This document shows, piece by piece, positions 25,838-36,500 of a stretch of DNA of 64,000 bases. Position 1 is the first letter of the stretch; the number at the start of each line of letters is the position of its first letter. The notes under the pieces were generated by a model that was not told the origin of the DNA, searched no databases, and worked only from the letters and a program-made list of their open reading frames with translations. The DNA comes from Anaerolineaceae bacterium UBA4890 (GTDB lineage: Bacteria > Chloroflexota > Anaerolineae > Anaerolineales > Anaerolineaceae), in contig DHCY01000016.1 in the NCBI GenBank assembly GCA_002399085.1, positions 1-64,000 of the forward strand, given 5' to 3'. A program made the translations under genes and the position numbers.

Positions 25838-27631
25838 ATGGAAAATATACGAAATTTCTGCATTATTGCCCACGTAGACCACGGAAAATCCACCCTGGCT
25901 GACCGTATGCTGCAACTCACTGGCACGATCTCTGACCGCGATATGACTGAGCAAGTACTCGACTCGATGGATCTGGAAAGAGAAAAAGGTGTCACGATCA
26001 AAGCTTCGGCTGTGCGCATGGTTTATACCGACCCAGCCGGGAAGGAATATGAATTTAACCTGATCGACACACCCGGGCACGTCGACTTCAGCTACGAAGT
26101 CAGCCGCGCGCTATATGCCTGTGAGGGTGCGGTACTGGTGATCGACGCCACCCAGGGCATCGAAGCACAAACATTAGCCAACCTTTACCTGGCACTGGAT
26201 GCCAACCTGGTGATTATTCCAGTGCTAAACAAGGTTGATTTACAGTCTGCCATGGTCGAAGAAGTGACCCGCGACCTGGTGTCGTTGCTGGGTGTGGAGG
26301 AGAGCGAAATTATCGCGATCAGCGCAAAAACCGGGCAAAATGTGGAGGCGGTATTGCAAGCCGTCGCCAACCGTATTCCAGCACCCGTTGCTGACAAAGA
26401 CCTCCCTTTGCGGGCACTCGTTTTTGATTCCCACTACGACTCGTATAAGGGCGTTATCGCTTATGTGCGTGTTTTTGACGGCAAGGTCAGCGTGACCGAC
26501 AAAATATTGATGATGGCAACCGGGACGAAGGTTGAACCGGTTGAAATCGGTGTGTTTTCACCGGGCATGAAGCCAGTTCAGCTGCTTGAAGCTGGCGATG
26601 TGGGCTATATTGCCACCGGGCTGAAGACAGTGCATGACTGTCGGGTGGGCGATACAATCACCTTTGCCGCCAAGCCTGCTGAAAAACCGCTGCCGGGTTA
26701 TCAGAAAGCGAAACCAATGGTTTTTGCCGGTGTGTACCCGGTTGAGGGTGAAGACTATGGTGACTTAAAAGATGCACTTGAGAAATTGCAGTTGAATGAT
26801 GCTTCGCTCACATATGAACCCGAATCTTCCGAAGCACTGAATTTTGGCTTTCGCTGTGGCTTTTTGGGCTTGTTCCACATGGAGATCATCCAGGAACGGC
26901 TTGAGCGCGAATACAACCTGGATGTGGTTTTTACTGCACCGTCAGTTGAATACAAAGTGGATTTGAAAAATGGCTCGACGATTATCATCGACTCGCCCGC
27001 AGATTTGCCTGACGAAGGCGAAATAGTGGAGATCTACGAACCCTGGATGGAACTGGAAATATTCACACCAACCGATCATTACGGTGTGGTGATGGAGCTG
27101 GTGAAACGTCGGCGGGGTATTTACGTTGACCAGGATTATCCGGCGGTCAACCGGGTTCAGCTCAATTTCGAAATACCGCTTTCTGAGATTATTGTCGATT
27201 TTTTTGACCTGCTCAAGTCCAACACGCGTGGTTACGCCTCGATGGATTACAAGTTTATCGAGTATCGGGCAGGCGAACTGGTGAAGCTGCAGATTCTGCT
27301 CAACGAAGAGCCTGTGGATGCGTTGACTGCCATCGTGCACAAGCAGGATGCCTTCCATAAAGGTCAGGCACTGGTCAGTAAGCTAAAGGGGATAATCCCC
27401 AGCCAAATGTTTGTAATCCCGATCCAGGCGTATGCCCAGGGCAGAGTAATTTCACGCGCCAACGTGAAAGCCTTGCGGAAAGATGTTTTGGCAAAGTGCT
27501 ACGGTGGAGATATTACCCGCAAGAAAAAGCTGCTGGAAAAGCAAAAAAAGGGTAAGAAACGCATGAAGATGGTCGGCAGCGTACAAATCCCTCAGGAAGC
27601 GTTCATGGCAATCCTGCGCCTGGAGGATTGA
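25838..27631 (+). CDS. lepA: Elongation factor 4 (LepA)
   Basis: A 597-residue translational GTPase that acts on stalled or mis-translocated ribosomes and in 30S assembly. G domain: A-H-V-D-H-G-K-S-T at residues 11-19, [14 protein letters not shown] in switch I, D-T-P-G-H-V-D-F and N-K-V-D. The LepA-specific C-terminal domain ends with [15 protein letters not shown] near residue 570. The start at 25838 matches the conserved N-terminus; a longer open frame from 25607 runs through the simple repeat and is rejected. TATAAT at 25813-25818 lies 20 bases upstream and no strong ribosome binding site is seen, so the leader is short. Confidence 0.98.
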   Translation: MENIRNFCIIAHVDHGKSTLADRMLQLTGTISDRDMTEQVLDSMDLEREKGVTIKASAVRMVYTDPAGKEYEFNLIDTPGHVDFSYEVSRALYACEGAVLVIDATQGIEAQTLANLYLALDANLVIIPVLNKVDLQSAMVEEVTRDLVSLLGVEESEIIAISAKTGQNVEAVLQAVANRIPAPVADKDLPLRALVFDSHYDSYKGVIAYVRVFDGKVSVTDKILMMATGTKVEPVEIGVFSPGMKPVQLLEAGDVGYIATGLKTVHDCRVGDTITFAAKPAEKPLPGYQKAKPMVFAGVYPVEGEDYGDLKDALEKLQLNDASLTYEPESSEALNFGFRCGFLGLFHMEIIQERLEREYNLDVVFTAPSVEYKVDLKNGSTIIIDSPADLPDEGEIVEIYEPWMELEIFTPTDHYGVVMELVKRRRGIYVDQDYPAVNRVQLNFEIPLSEIIVDFFDLLKSNTRGYASMDYKFIEYRAGELVKLQILLNEEPVDALTAIVHKQDAFHKGQALVSKLKGIIPSQMFVIPIQAYAQGRVISRANVKALRKDVLAKCYGGDITRKKKLLEKQKKGKKRMKMVGSVQIPQEAFMAILRLED

Positions 27632-28662
27632 TGCCCGCTGCTACAACAAAACCAGGCTTCAATCGTTTTTTAAAGATCGGCATTCCCTTACTGGTCAGCG
27701 CGCTGGCGATCTGGCTGGTTCTACGGCAGCTGGATTTTGGAGCAGTTGCCAACGCATTCAGGCTGCTATCGCCAGGTTCAATTGCCCTGATTGTGCTGTG
27801 TTTTTCCGCTGGCGCCTTGCTGAGGGCGGTGACATGCTGGATCCTTTTGGGTGGAAAGCTGAAGTATTCAGATGTTTTCTGGGGAATGAATCTTGGCTAC
27901 TTATTGAACACCATCATTCCGCTCAGGTTGGGTGAATTTGGTCGGGCGGCTTTTTTGACGGAACGAGGGGAACACCAGGTCAGTTACATGGAGGTTTTTG
28001 CCTCGATCGTAGGTGAGCGACTTTTGGATTTACTGGTTGGCTTTTCGTACCTGCTCTTTTGCCTGCTGTTCCTGATTGAAAACGCGACGTTGAACCGCAT
28101 TGCTGGGATTGGGACGCTTGTTTTGATTTTGGCAATTATTCTCATTTTTTACGCAACCAGAAACCGCAAAAAAGTTGTACTGTGGCTTGAAGGACGGTTC
28201 AGCAAATCGCGGTTTATGAAAGAAAAATTCATACCCTGGTTTGAGCAACTGCTGACTGGTTTTCAATATTTCGCCAAGCCGGGGCGTTTTTTTCTGGCAT
28301 TTGCCATCCTGATTGTCAGCTGGTCGTTTTCGATGCTTGAATATTTCATTTTGCAGGAGATCATCCTGACGGACCCGGTATGGTGGTGGCCTATGCTGGT
28401 AAATACTGCCAGTGCTTTCCTGAACGCCCTGCCTTCCGCGCCTGGCGGTTTGGGTGTCTTCGAAGCAGGCACGGTGGGGGCTTATGCACTAGTCGGGGTA
28501 GAGAAAGAACCCTCCCTGGCAATTGCCCTGGTTGTTCACAGTGTGCAGATCATTATTCCGGCGATTTTGGGTGTGATAGCACTGATCATTTCGGGGCAAA
28601 ACCTGGGTTCTCTGATCAATAAAGCCACAAAGATTCGGCAGAAAAAGGAGGCGCAGCAATGA
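27631..28662 (+). CDS. Lysylphosphatidylglycerol synthase-type (UPF0104) membrane protein
   Basis: A 343-residue polytopic protein of the LPG_synthase_TM (UPF0104/AglD-like) family, with about eight hydrophobic segments. Marks include L-L-R-A near residue 66, N-T-I-I-P-L-R-L-G-E-F-G-R near 91-103 and the late L-P-S-A-P-G-G-L-G-V-F-E-A-G near 263-276. Members without the soluble MprF domain are thought to flip or transfer lipid-linked groups; archaeal AglD takes part in N-glycan assembly. The ATG overlaps the lepA stop by one base (TGATG). As the first of a run of glycosyltransferase genes, a role in moving a glycolipid is plausible. Function inferred. Confidence 0.85.
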   Translation: MPAATTKPGFNRFLKIGIPLLVSALAIWLVLRQLDFGAVANAFRLLSPGSIALIVLCFSAGALLRAVTCWILLGGKLKYSDVFWGMNLGYLLNTIIPLRLGEFGRAAFLTERGEHQVSYMEVFASIVGERLLDLLVGFSYLLFCLLFLIENATLNRIAGIGTLVLILAIILIFYATRNRKKVVLWLEGRFSKSRFMKEKFIPWFEQLLTGFQYFAKPGRFFLAFAILIVSWSFSMLEYFILQEIILTDPVWWWPMLVNTASAFLNALPSAPGGLGVFEAGTVGAYALVGVEKEPSLAIALVVHSVQIIIPAILGVIALIISGQNLGSLINKATKIRQKKEAQQ

Positions 28663-29816
28663 AAATTCTGATATCTTCCACTTATTTTCTTCCTTACAGT
28701 TCCGGTCTATCGGTGTATGCTTTGCGGCTTGCTGAAGGGCTGTCGGACCTGGGCCATGAAATCGTTGTTTTAACCTCTCAATACAATGATGAGCTGCAAA
28801 GGCTCGAGGATCAAGGAAAATTCCAGATCGTGCGCGTGCCAGTAATGGCGAAACTTTCAAAGGGCGTGCTCATGCCGGGTCTGGGAAAGGCTGCCCGGAA
28901 ATGGATTGCCTGGGCTAACGTGGTCAATTTGCACTTGCCGCAGTTTGAAAGCTTATTGCTGAGTAGGATTGCTCAGCAATTTGGCAAGCCCGTACTGGTC
29001 ACTTACCATTGCGACCTGGTCGCGAGCACTGGCGGCGCGTTGGACAAGCTGGCGGTGTTGGTAACCACTGCAATCGGTAAAAAAGTGATTGCGGATTCAA
29101 GCCTGGTGGTGCAAAATTCTCTTGATTATGCAGAGAATTCTCCCGTCTTGAGCCAGTACCTTGAGAAAGTAGTGGCGGTTCCGACGCCAGTCAATGCACA
29201 AAAAGTTTCCGCCGATAGATTGGCTGCGTTTTATGAAAAGTACGACATCAAGAAAGACGAAAAGGTGATCGGTCTGGCTGGCAGAGTGGCGACTGAAAAA
29301 GGGTATGAGTACCTTGCCATGGCTTTGCCTGCCATACTGGAGGCTTACCCTGAAGCAAGAGTGGTGCATGCTGGCACCTGGAAGTCTGTGGTGGGGGAAC
29401 AGGCATACCAGGCACAGGTAGAAAGCTACATCCAGCCTTTTGGTCAAAAATGGATTTCGCTGGGTTATTTGAGTGATAACGAATTTGAGGCATTCTTTGC
29501 GGCATGTGATGTACTGGTTTTCTCCAGCCTGAACGCGACAGAATCTTTTGGCATAGTTCAAATCGAAGCCATGACCCAGGGCACACCGGTAGTGGCATCT
29601 GATTTGCCTGGAGTCAGGCAGCCGGTCAGTCAGACAGGTTTGGGAATCATTGTACCAATTAGAGATCCGGGTGCCATTGCAAAGTCCGTCATTGAGATCT
29701 TTAGAGCGGGTGAAAAAGCCCGCTTCGTGCCTGCAGAATTTTTACAAAAATTCCAACAGGAATCCGTTGCCAGGCATTATGAAGAATTGACCAGGTTGTT
29801 GGTGAGCAATGAATGA
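28659..29816 (+). CDS. Glycosyltransferase family 4
   Basis: A 385-residue cytoplasmic GT-B enzyme. The N-terminal domain begins with I-S-S-T-Y-F-L-P-Y-S-S-G-L near residue 4; the C-terminal nucleotide-sugar domain has G-L-A-G-R-V-A-T-E-K-G-Y near 205, F-S-S-L-N-A-T-E-S-F-G-I-V-Q-I-E-A-M near 287-304 (the E-x7-E motif) and G-T-P-V-V-A-S-D. This is the typical retaining GT4 layout. It overlaps the preceding gene by four bases. Donor and acceptor are unknown; the context suggests building a lipid-linked or envelope glycan. Confidence 0.93.
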   Translation: MKILISSTYFLPYSSGLSVYALRLAEGLSDLGHEIVVLTSQYNDELQRLEDQGKFQIVRVPVMAKLSKGVLMPGLGKAARKWIAWANVVNLHLPQFESLLLSRIAQQFGKPVLVTYHCDLVASTGGALDKLAVLVTTAIGKKVIADSSLVVQNSLDYAENSPVLSQYLEKVVAVPTPVNAQKVSADRLAAFYEKYDIKKDEKVIGLAGRVATEKGYEYLAMALPAILEAYPEARVVHAGTWKSVVGEQAYQAQVESYIQPFGQKWISLGYLSDNEFEAFFAACDVLVFSSLNATESFGIVQIEAMTQGTPVVASDLPGVRQPVSQTGLGIIVPIRDPGAIAKSVIEIFRAGEKARFVPAEFLQKFQQESVARHYEELTRLLVSNE

Positions 29817-30615
29817 ATTGAACCAGACAGAGATTGAACGAATTTGCGAGCAGCAATTGTTCCACCTGCCGTATTTCAGAGGCATGCTTCGTTCGGTGGA
29901 GCAGAGTTTTTACGAACAACAGGAACTCGAAGAGCCAATCTACGACCTCGGTGCCGGCGACGGTCACTTTGCCTGGGCGCTGTTCGATAACGAAAAAGTG
30001 ATCGGCGTTGACCCCTGGTGGCAGCCCTTGATGGAAGCAAAAGCCAAAAAGGTCTACCCATTATTAGTCCAGGCAGAAGGAGCCCACGTACCCCTTCAGA
30101 GCGCAAGCATTGGCTCTGCGATCAGCAACTCAGTGCTCGAACACATTGCCGATGTGCAACCCGTTCTTGAAGAAGTTGCCAGGGTGCTGAAACCTGGCGG
30201 TAAATTCTATTTTGCTGTTCCCAACCGGCGGTTTGTCACTGATTTGTGGGGGATGAAGGTACTTTCTTATCTTGGTTTAGGCGGAATGGCAGTTGCCTAC
30301 TCTCGTTTCTTCAAAAAAATTTCCCGGCATATCAATCTCGACCCTCCCGAAGTATGGCTGGAGCGCTTGAGGAAAGCAGGTTTTGACCAGGTGGAATACT
30401 GGAACTATTTCCCGGTTGATGCGATGCACAAACTTGAACGAGGTCACGCCGCCGGTCTGCCCAACTTGCTCTGGAAAAGACTGTTTGGCAAATGGATCCT
30501 GTTCAAAAATCGCAAGAATCCCTTTATTCCCTTCGATGAGGTTGTTAGGCTGGTGGCAAACCCTTATGACGAACAGGGAGCCTGTACATTTTATATTGCC
30601 AGGAGGCAAGCGTGA
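29809..30615 (+). CDS. SAM-dependent methyltransferase (Methyltransf_11 type)
   Basis: A 268-residue class I methyltransferase. Motif I is Y-D-L-G-A-G-D-G-H-F near residue 44; a V-G-V-D acid loop and S-N-S-V-L-E-H-I-A-D near 105-114 follow, with V-L-K-P-G-G-K-F-Y-F near 127. The C-terminal 100 residues are a helical, basic region probably for substrate or membrane contact. Overlaps the GT4 gene by eight bases. Likely methylates a sugar or lipid intermediate of the same pathway; substrate unknown. Confidence 0.88.
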   Translation: MNELNQTEIERICEQQLFHLPYFRGMLRSVEQSFYEQQELEEPIYDLGAGDGHFAWALFDNEKVIGVDPWWQPLMEAKAKKVYPLLVQAEGAHVPLQSASIGSAISNSVLEHIADVQPVLEEVARVLKPGGKFYFAVPNRRFVTDLWGMKVLSYLGLGGMAVAYSRFFKKISRHINLDPPEVWLERLRKAGFDQVEYWNYFPVDAMHKLERGHAAGLPNLLWKRLFGKWILFKNRKNPFIPFDEVVRLVANPYDEQGACTFYIARRQA

Positions 30616-31436
30616 GGTTTTTCCGCAAATATTCCTATTATCTTCAATCCATTTTCACACTTTTGGTCGGCGTGAAAAACTGGAAAGTATTGTTTGAGAT
30701 TTTTCTCGGTAAACCGTTTATCGGTGTGAAATGGCTGGAACTGCGCCGTGACAATTTGAAGGTTGGCGTAGGCAGCAAGATGGAAGCCTGGTCTGTTAAG
30801 GAAACCCTGATTGACCGCTTTTATACCAAGCTCGGTACTGAAGTGCAGAGCAACTGGACAGTGGTGGATATTGGAGCTGCGATCGGAGAATTTACAATTG
30901 AAGCAGCAAATCAATTGGAAGAAGGTACGGTTTACGCATTTGAACCCAACCCGGGTTCCATCAACATCTTGCGTCAAAACATCCGCGCCAACAACCTGTC
31001 GAAGGTGGAGACTTTCAATCTGGGTGTCTGGAAAGAAGCAGGCGAGATTCCTCTCCATTTTCTCAACAACGAACCCTTGCAGGCAGTGAGCGGAAGGGGG
31101 GATTTTGAAGGTCTGCAGAAAGTTAAAGAAACGAGCATTGAGGTGATTACGCTGGAACAGGTTGTTGAGGAAAAAGTGGGCAAACGCATCGATCTGATGA
31201 AACTGGATTGTGAAGGAGCTGAGTATGAAATCTTGCTCAACCAGGACCCGAAAATCTTCAAGAAAATCAGCCGGATCATCATGGAATATCACGACATTGA
31301 TCGGCGGTGTAGCCATCTTGTGCTCGAAAAATGGTTTGAAGAGCTTGGTTACCAGGTGACGCTCTATGAAAACCGCGTCCACGAACATCTCGGTTACCTG
31401 TACGCGGACAGGGTTTCACGGTCTCTGACAAAATAA
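30612..31436 (+). CDS. FkbM-family methyltransferase
   Basis: A 274-residue protein with the FkbM methyltransferase domain at about residues 78-250: V-V-D-I-G-A-A-I-G-E-F-T near 87-98, F-E-P-N-P near 114, and the family-typical I-D-L-M-K-L-D-C-E-G-A-E-Y near 194-206. The basic, hydrophobic N-terminus may touch the membrane. FkbM enzymes O-methylate sugars and polyketides. The start is GTG at 30612, overlapping the previous stop (GTGA). A second methyltransferase in one glycosyltransferase operon suggests a multiply methylated glycan, which is common in surface polysaccharides. Confidence 0.9.
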   Translation: MRFFRKYSYYLQSIFTLLVGVKNWKVLFEIFLGKPFIGVKWLELRRDNLKVGVGSKMEAWSVKETLIDRFYTKLGTEVQSNWTVVDIGAAIGEFTIEAANQLEEGTVYAFEPNPGSINILRQNIRANNLSKVETFNLGVWKEAGEIPLHFLNNEPLQAVSGRGDFEGLQKVKETSIEVITLEQVVEEKVGKRIDLMKLDCEGAEYEILLNQDPKIFKKISRIIMEYHDIDRRCSHLVLEKWFEELGYQVTLYENRVHEHLGYLYADRVSRSLTK

Positions 31437-31453
31437 CAGGCTAAAATACTCCT

Positions 31454-33529
31454 ATGTACCCTGACGAGAAGAACCTGGAAGAGGACCCAACCGTCCTGGA
31501 TGCGCTTCGAAGATATTTCAACAAACCTGCTGAGGGAAATGTACCTGTTGACATCGAAAGGGCAGGAAACAAGGAATCGGCGGTCAATCGCCTGGTTTTT
31601 GTTTCCCTACTTTGTTTTTTGGTTGGGCAATTTCTGATTGAATTCTTCCGCGAAGCACTTAGCGGGGTTGGTGTGTTACTCCTTTTTCTGGGCTTTGCGT
31701 TGGCAGCCATTGCTTTTTTGCGTGAGAGAAAACGAATATTGCCGCTCAGTGAGCCTGAAATTGAGAGTAAAGGCGAAAGGGAAATTCAATTACGGCTGGT
31801 CTGGCTGCTCGCGGCGTTTCTGATGTCGATTGGCGCCAGCCTGATTTACCGGCGCGGGCAGATCGATTTCGTTTCAGCGCTGCTCTGGATCGGGAGCATT
31901 ATTGCGGTAGTCGCTGCTTTCTTCCAAACAAAAATCTTTCAGAAGCCCGATTTCAAGTCAATTTTGAATGGGATCAATGCCAATCGCAGAAAACTGGTTG
32001 CGTACCTTTTGTTGATTGCCGTTGTGCTGATTTTTCAGTTTGGCAGGCTTGAGCAGGTACCACCAGAGATTATCAGCTCGCAGGTGGAAGCCTATTACAC
32101 GGTGGATGGCATCACCAAAGGTGACACGTCGCTGTGGTTCCCGCGCAATGTGGTCAGTGAGCCAGGCAGTTATCATTGGGCTGGACTGGTCAATCGGCTC
32201 ATCCCTGGACAACTAAGCTTCACCGGGCTGAAACTCGCCTATGCCCTGGCAGGATTGGTATCGATATTTTTCATGTACAAGCTCGGAAGGCGGTTGTTCG
32301 ATGAAAAGAGCGGTTACATCAGTGCCTTGTTGCTGGGAGTGAGTTTTTGGGCGATATTGCAGCAGCGGGCTGTTCTGGGGTTTGGGCTGATACTGCCGAT
32401 TATGCTGCCGGCGTTATTTTACCTGGTCAAATCGCTGCAGGAAGACAACCTCAATGCCCTGCTGATTTCTTCGGTGCTGACTGGCATGGGGCTTTTGACG
32501 AACAAAATATTTATCGTAATTATTGTTGCCAACCTGGTGATCACCATCGTGTACCTGGCAGGCAAGAGGAACGTTAAACTTCGATTAACGATTGCTCTGC
32601 GCATAGGCATAGGCATTCTGGTAGGTATTGTGGTGGTTTTACCCTTGATTTTCGTGGTTGCGGCAAACCCAAATGGTTGGCTTTCGCCAATCGTGGGCCA
32701 ACTTTCCATAACTGGCAACCAGGCATCCAGCAGCCCAATACTCACATTTTTCAATAACCTGCTCTCAGCTTTGGGAATGATGAACTGGTTGAATCGTAGC
32801 AGCTGGGTGGATGGGATTGCCAACCGCGCAGCCTTGGATTGGGTGAGCGGTGCTTTTTTCTTGTTCGGAATTTGTGTGACCCTCTTTCACGATTTTTTCA
32901 GGGACAGACAACAATCCATTTCGCTCCTGGTGTTGTTGCTGCTGATGCTGCTGCCATCGGCATTCTCCATCGCCCAACCGATGGAGAATCCGTCGCTCAG
33001 CCGCGCGCTTGGTACCGCGATACCAGTTTTTTTGATTGCTGGGCGGGGTTTTGCATTGGCGATTGACTCTCTCGAGTTGCCCAATGTAGACTCTGCCTGG
33101 GTCAGGCAGGCTATCTTTGTTGGCTTTTTTACCATCCTGATCGTCAGTCGTAATTTTTCGCTGATCAACACCACTTACTTGCGTAACTACCAAAATTCCG
33201 CCTGGAACGCCACAGAAATGGCTGCAGTGATCCGCAATTATGACATCGGGCAAGCAGGGTCAAGCCAGGCATATATTGTTGGTTATCCCTATTGGGTCGA
33301 TGCGCGCTCAGTCGCAATCAGCCTGGGCGAGCCATATGTCAACCTTTCCATCCTTCCGCAGGATTTGAGCGCGACCGTTGATTTGCGGATTGCCAGAATC
33401 TTTTTGTTACACCTGGCAGACACCGAGAGCCTGGGTCAGTTACAATCCCTCTATCCGGCGGGAATTGCCACCAATTACCAAAGTATTTTACCGGATAAAG
33501 GCTTTATTATCTTTATTGCGAGCCAATGA
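31454..33529 (+). CDS. Membrane glycosyltransferase of the GT-C (ArnT/PMT, GT39) type
   Basis: A 691-residue polytopic protein with an acidic cytoplasmic N-terminus (about 50 residues), two transmembrane helices, and then a PMT_2/ArnT-like body: L-I-Y-R-R-G-Q, an extracytoplasmic loop with Y-Y-T-V-D-G-I-T-K-G-D, and a long series of hydrophobic helices to residue about 570, then a soluble C-terminal domain. GT-C enzymes use polyprenyl-phosphate sugars on the outer face of the membrane. The classical N-terminal Asp-Glu is not obvious; the E-x-Y-Y loop near residue 213 may replace it. A ribosome binding site is weak. Probable donor: a polyprenyl-phosphoryl sugar. Specificity unknown. Confidence 0.78.
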   Translation: MYPDEKNLEEDPTVLDALRRYFNKPAEGNVPVDIERAGNKESAVNRLVFVSLLCFLVGQFLIEFFREALSGVGVLLLFLGFALAAIAFLRERKRILPLSEPEIESKGEREIQLRLVWLLAAFLMSIGASLIYRRGQIDFVSALLWIGSIIAVVAAFFQTKIFQKPDFKSILNGINANRRKLVAYLLLIAVVLIFQFGRLEQVPPEIISSQVEAYYTVDGITKGDTSLWFPRNVVSEPGSYHWAGLVNRLIPGQLSFTGLKLAYALAGLVSIFFMYKLGRRLFDEKSGYISALLLGVSFWAILQQRAVLGFGLILPIMLPALFYLVKSLQEDNLNALLISSVLTGMGLLTNKIFIVIIVANLVITIVYLAGKRNVKLRLTIALRIGIGILVGIVVVLPLIFVVAANPNGWLSPIVGQLSITGNQASSSPILTFFNNLLSALGMMNWLNRSSWVDGIANRAALDWVSGAFFLFGICVTLFHDFFRDRQQSISLLVLLLLMLLPSAFSIAQPMENPSLSRALGTAIPVFLIAGRGFALAIDSLELPNVDSAWVRQAIFVGFFTILIVSRNFSLINTTYLRNYQNSAWNATEMAAVIRNYDIGQAGSSQAYIVGYPYWVDARSVAISLGEPYVNLSILPQDLSATVDLRIARIFLLHLADTESLGQLQSLYPAGIATNYQSILPDKGFIIFIASQ

Positions 33530-33533
33530 GCGT

Positions 33534-36500
33534 ATGGAAATGACTGACAAGAAAGTAATTATACGGAAAAAGAGCTTTAACCAGGCTCTGATTACTGTCT
33601 TTTTACTTGCTCTGATTCTTATCGTAGGTGGACATTTTCGCTTTTTAAACCTCAATTGGGACGAAAGCTACCATCTGCACCCGGACGAACGTTACCTATC
33701 CATGGTGTTAAATAGTATTCGACCGGTAAGCAATGTTGGTGAGTACTTCAATACCCAAACCTCGACGCTGAATCCGAATAATCATGGTTATACCTTTTTT
33801 GTTTACGGTACTTTTCCGCTCTTCATCATCCGCTATGTAGGTGAATGGATCGGTCAGGTGGGTTATGATCCGATTACTCTGGTCGGCAGACAGCTTTCCG
33901 CGTTTTTTGACCTCCTTACGATTATCCTGGTTTTTCTGATTGGTTACAAGCTCGTTAACCGACGAGTAGGTTTGATCGCTGCAGCGCTCTATGCCTGTGC
34001 TGCACTGCCCATTCAACAAGCCCATTTCATGACCGTGGACACCTTCACGAGCACCTTTGGTATGCTGGCTGTGCTGGCAGCGGTGTTCATCTTGAAGCGA
34101 CCGCTTGAGGTGGATGGCAAACGGCTGACCTGGCATAAACTCTGGCCTTATCTGCTTTTTGGTATGGGTTTGGGGATGGCAACCGCTTCGAAGATCAACG
34201 CCGTCTCTCTGGCGCTCTTGCTGCCATTAGTAGAACTGGCACGCTACCTGAAGGCTGAGAAACGGGAAGAACCGCTTGATTTACTCAAGATTTTTATCCC
34301 GGTTGCCCTGGCTGGCATGGTGAGCTTCGTCACTTTTCGGATTTTGCAGCCATATGCTTTCAGCGGACCTGGTTTTTTCAACCTGAAGATCAACCCTGAT
34401 TGGTGGAATGGTCTTAAGACCCTGCAAGCTCAAAGCACCGGCGAGGTCGACTTCCCGCCGGCGCTGCAATGGACCCGCCGCGAGAGTACCTTTTCGCTCT
34501 ATAACCTGCTCGTTTGGGGGGTGGGTTTACCATGGGGGATTATCGCGGTGGTCTCGTGGCTGGGCATGGCTTTCAAAATTTTCAAATGCAAAGATTACCT
34601 GAACATGCCTTTGTGGGTCTGGAGCCTGGTTTACTTTGTTTGGCAGGGGCTGGCGTGGGTATCCTCGATGCGCTACCTGCTGCTGCTCTACCCGCTCATG
34701 GCGATTTTTGCGGCATGGGGGCTGGAACAATTACTCGGCAATAAAGCCGCCTTATCGCTTAGGCGGACGGCAGCGGTCACGCCTCAGACCTATAGTACGA
34801 AACGATCCTGGACCGCTCCGTTTGGTGTCATCCTCACCATTTTTGTTTTACTTGGGACTGCCGCCTGGGCGTTTGCATTCAGCCGAATATACACCCGCCC
34901 GGTCACCAGGGTGGCTGCCACCGACTGGATTTATGCCAACCTGGAAGGTCCGATCAATCTTGTATCCGAAGTTGAGGGCACCATAAGGAACATGCCCATT
35001 GCATACCGGGCAATGCATGTGCTCAGCAGTGGTGAGAGCATTTCCCTCCTCTACCAGGCGAAAGCCGGTGGATTCCTGACCGATCTCACTTACCCGGCAG
35101 TACAATCGGTCTCAAGCGCACCTGAAGGTGTGCAATATCAGTTGAACATCTTTGATGCCCAGAGCAGACAGCTTCTTACCGCCCAACCGTTAATCGGGCA
35201 AAACCCGGTAACTGCGGAAGGTCAAACCCAATCAACCCTGAATTTTCAGTTCAACCCGGCGATTTACTTTTTCGAGGATCAAGTTGTCCGGTTCGAGCTA
35301 ACTTTGCTCACTCCCGACGCCCAGACATACCTGAGCGGTGTGCCGGTGATGAATTTCTACTATAATGATGGTTTTACACGTCAGGAAACCTTGCCCAAAA
35401 TCAACGAAATGATCACGCCCGGGCATGCTTACCAGATGAAGGTCAGCGTACAACCTGGTCTGACAATCTCGAGGGTTGAGATACCGTTTATCCTGGATAT
35501 GGCTCAAGGAACGGGTGAAAAACAATTACGCCTGACCCTTGCCGGTAATACAGCTGGGGGTTTGGTTTCACGCACAGGGTATGCTTCGGGAGAATTCCTG
35601 AGCAGTGAGAGGGTGATCTTTATTCTCGATGAGCCGTTAACCATCGACCAGCCCCAGGACCTTGACTTGCTGATTGAGTTGTTGGAAGGGGATGCCCAGA
35701 TCATGGTCAGCACGCCAGGGGTTGCCCTGGAGAGCAGCTGGGATGATGCCCTGCCGCTGCCGCGACCCGGATTTGTGCCTTACCAGGATAATGCCGGCAT
35801 TTTCAGGGGCGATTTGAACTTCGAAATATACTGGCCGGACGATGCCAGCAAAACCCAGCGCTTTTACACCATCCTGAACCAGGCGGAATACATTTTCATC
35901 AGTTCCAACCGGCAGTTTGGCACCATCCCGCGTGTGCCTGAGCGCTACCCCCTGAGCACCTTTTTCTACCGACAGCTGCTCGGTTGCCCGGAGCAGCAGG
36001 AAACACTGGATTGTTACTACCAGGCTGAAGCCAACGGAACCGAAGGCAACCTGGGTTTTGACCTGGTCGCGACCTTTACTTCCTATCCGAACCTGGGCAA
36101 TCTTAAGTTCAACGACCAGTATGCCGAAGAAGCCTTTTCGGTTTATGACCATCCCAAGGTGCTCATCTTTCGAAAAAATAATGTTTACAACAGCCAAACC
36201 ACCTGGGATTTACTAAATTCTGTTGACGTGAGCCAGTCGGTTTATTTGACACCAAAGCAAGCCGATTTGTTTGTGGCAGGAGAAACCCAGCCAGAAAACC
36301 AACTGATGCTCACTGAAGAAAACCGGCAAACCCAGCAGGCAGGGGGCACCTGGTCGGAGCTTTTTGACCGCCAGGGGTTGCTGAACCGGCATACCTGGCT
36401 GGCTGTGCTTGCTTTTTACCTGCTGTTCTGGTTGTTGGGATTAGCGGTTTATCCAATTGTGCGCCTGGCGCTGCCTGGATTGAAGGACAAGGGCTACGCC

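Noticed and set aside
30591..31388. 265-residue open frame on the minus strand
   Set aside because: It is antisense to the FkbM methyltransferase, which has family motifs and codon use typical of its operon.
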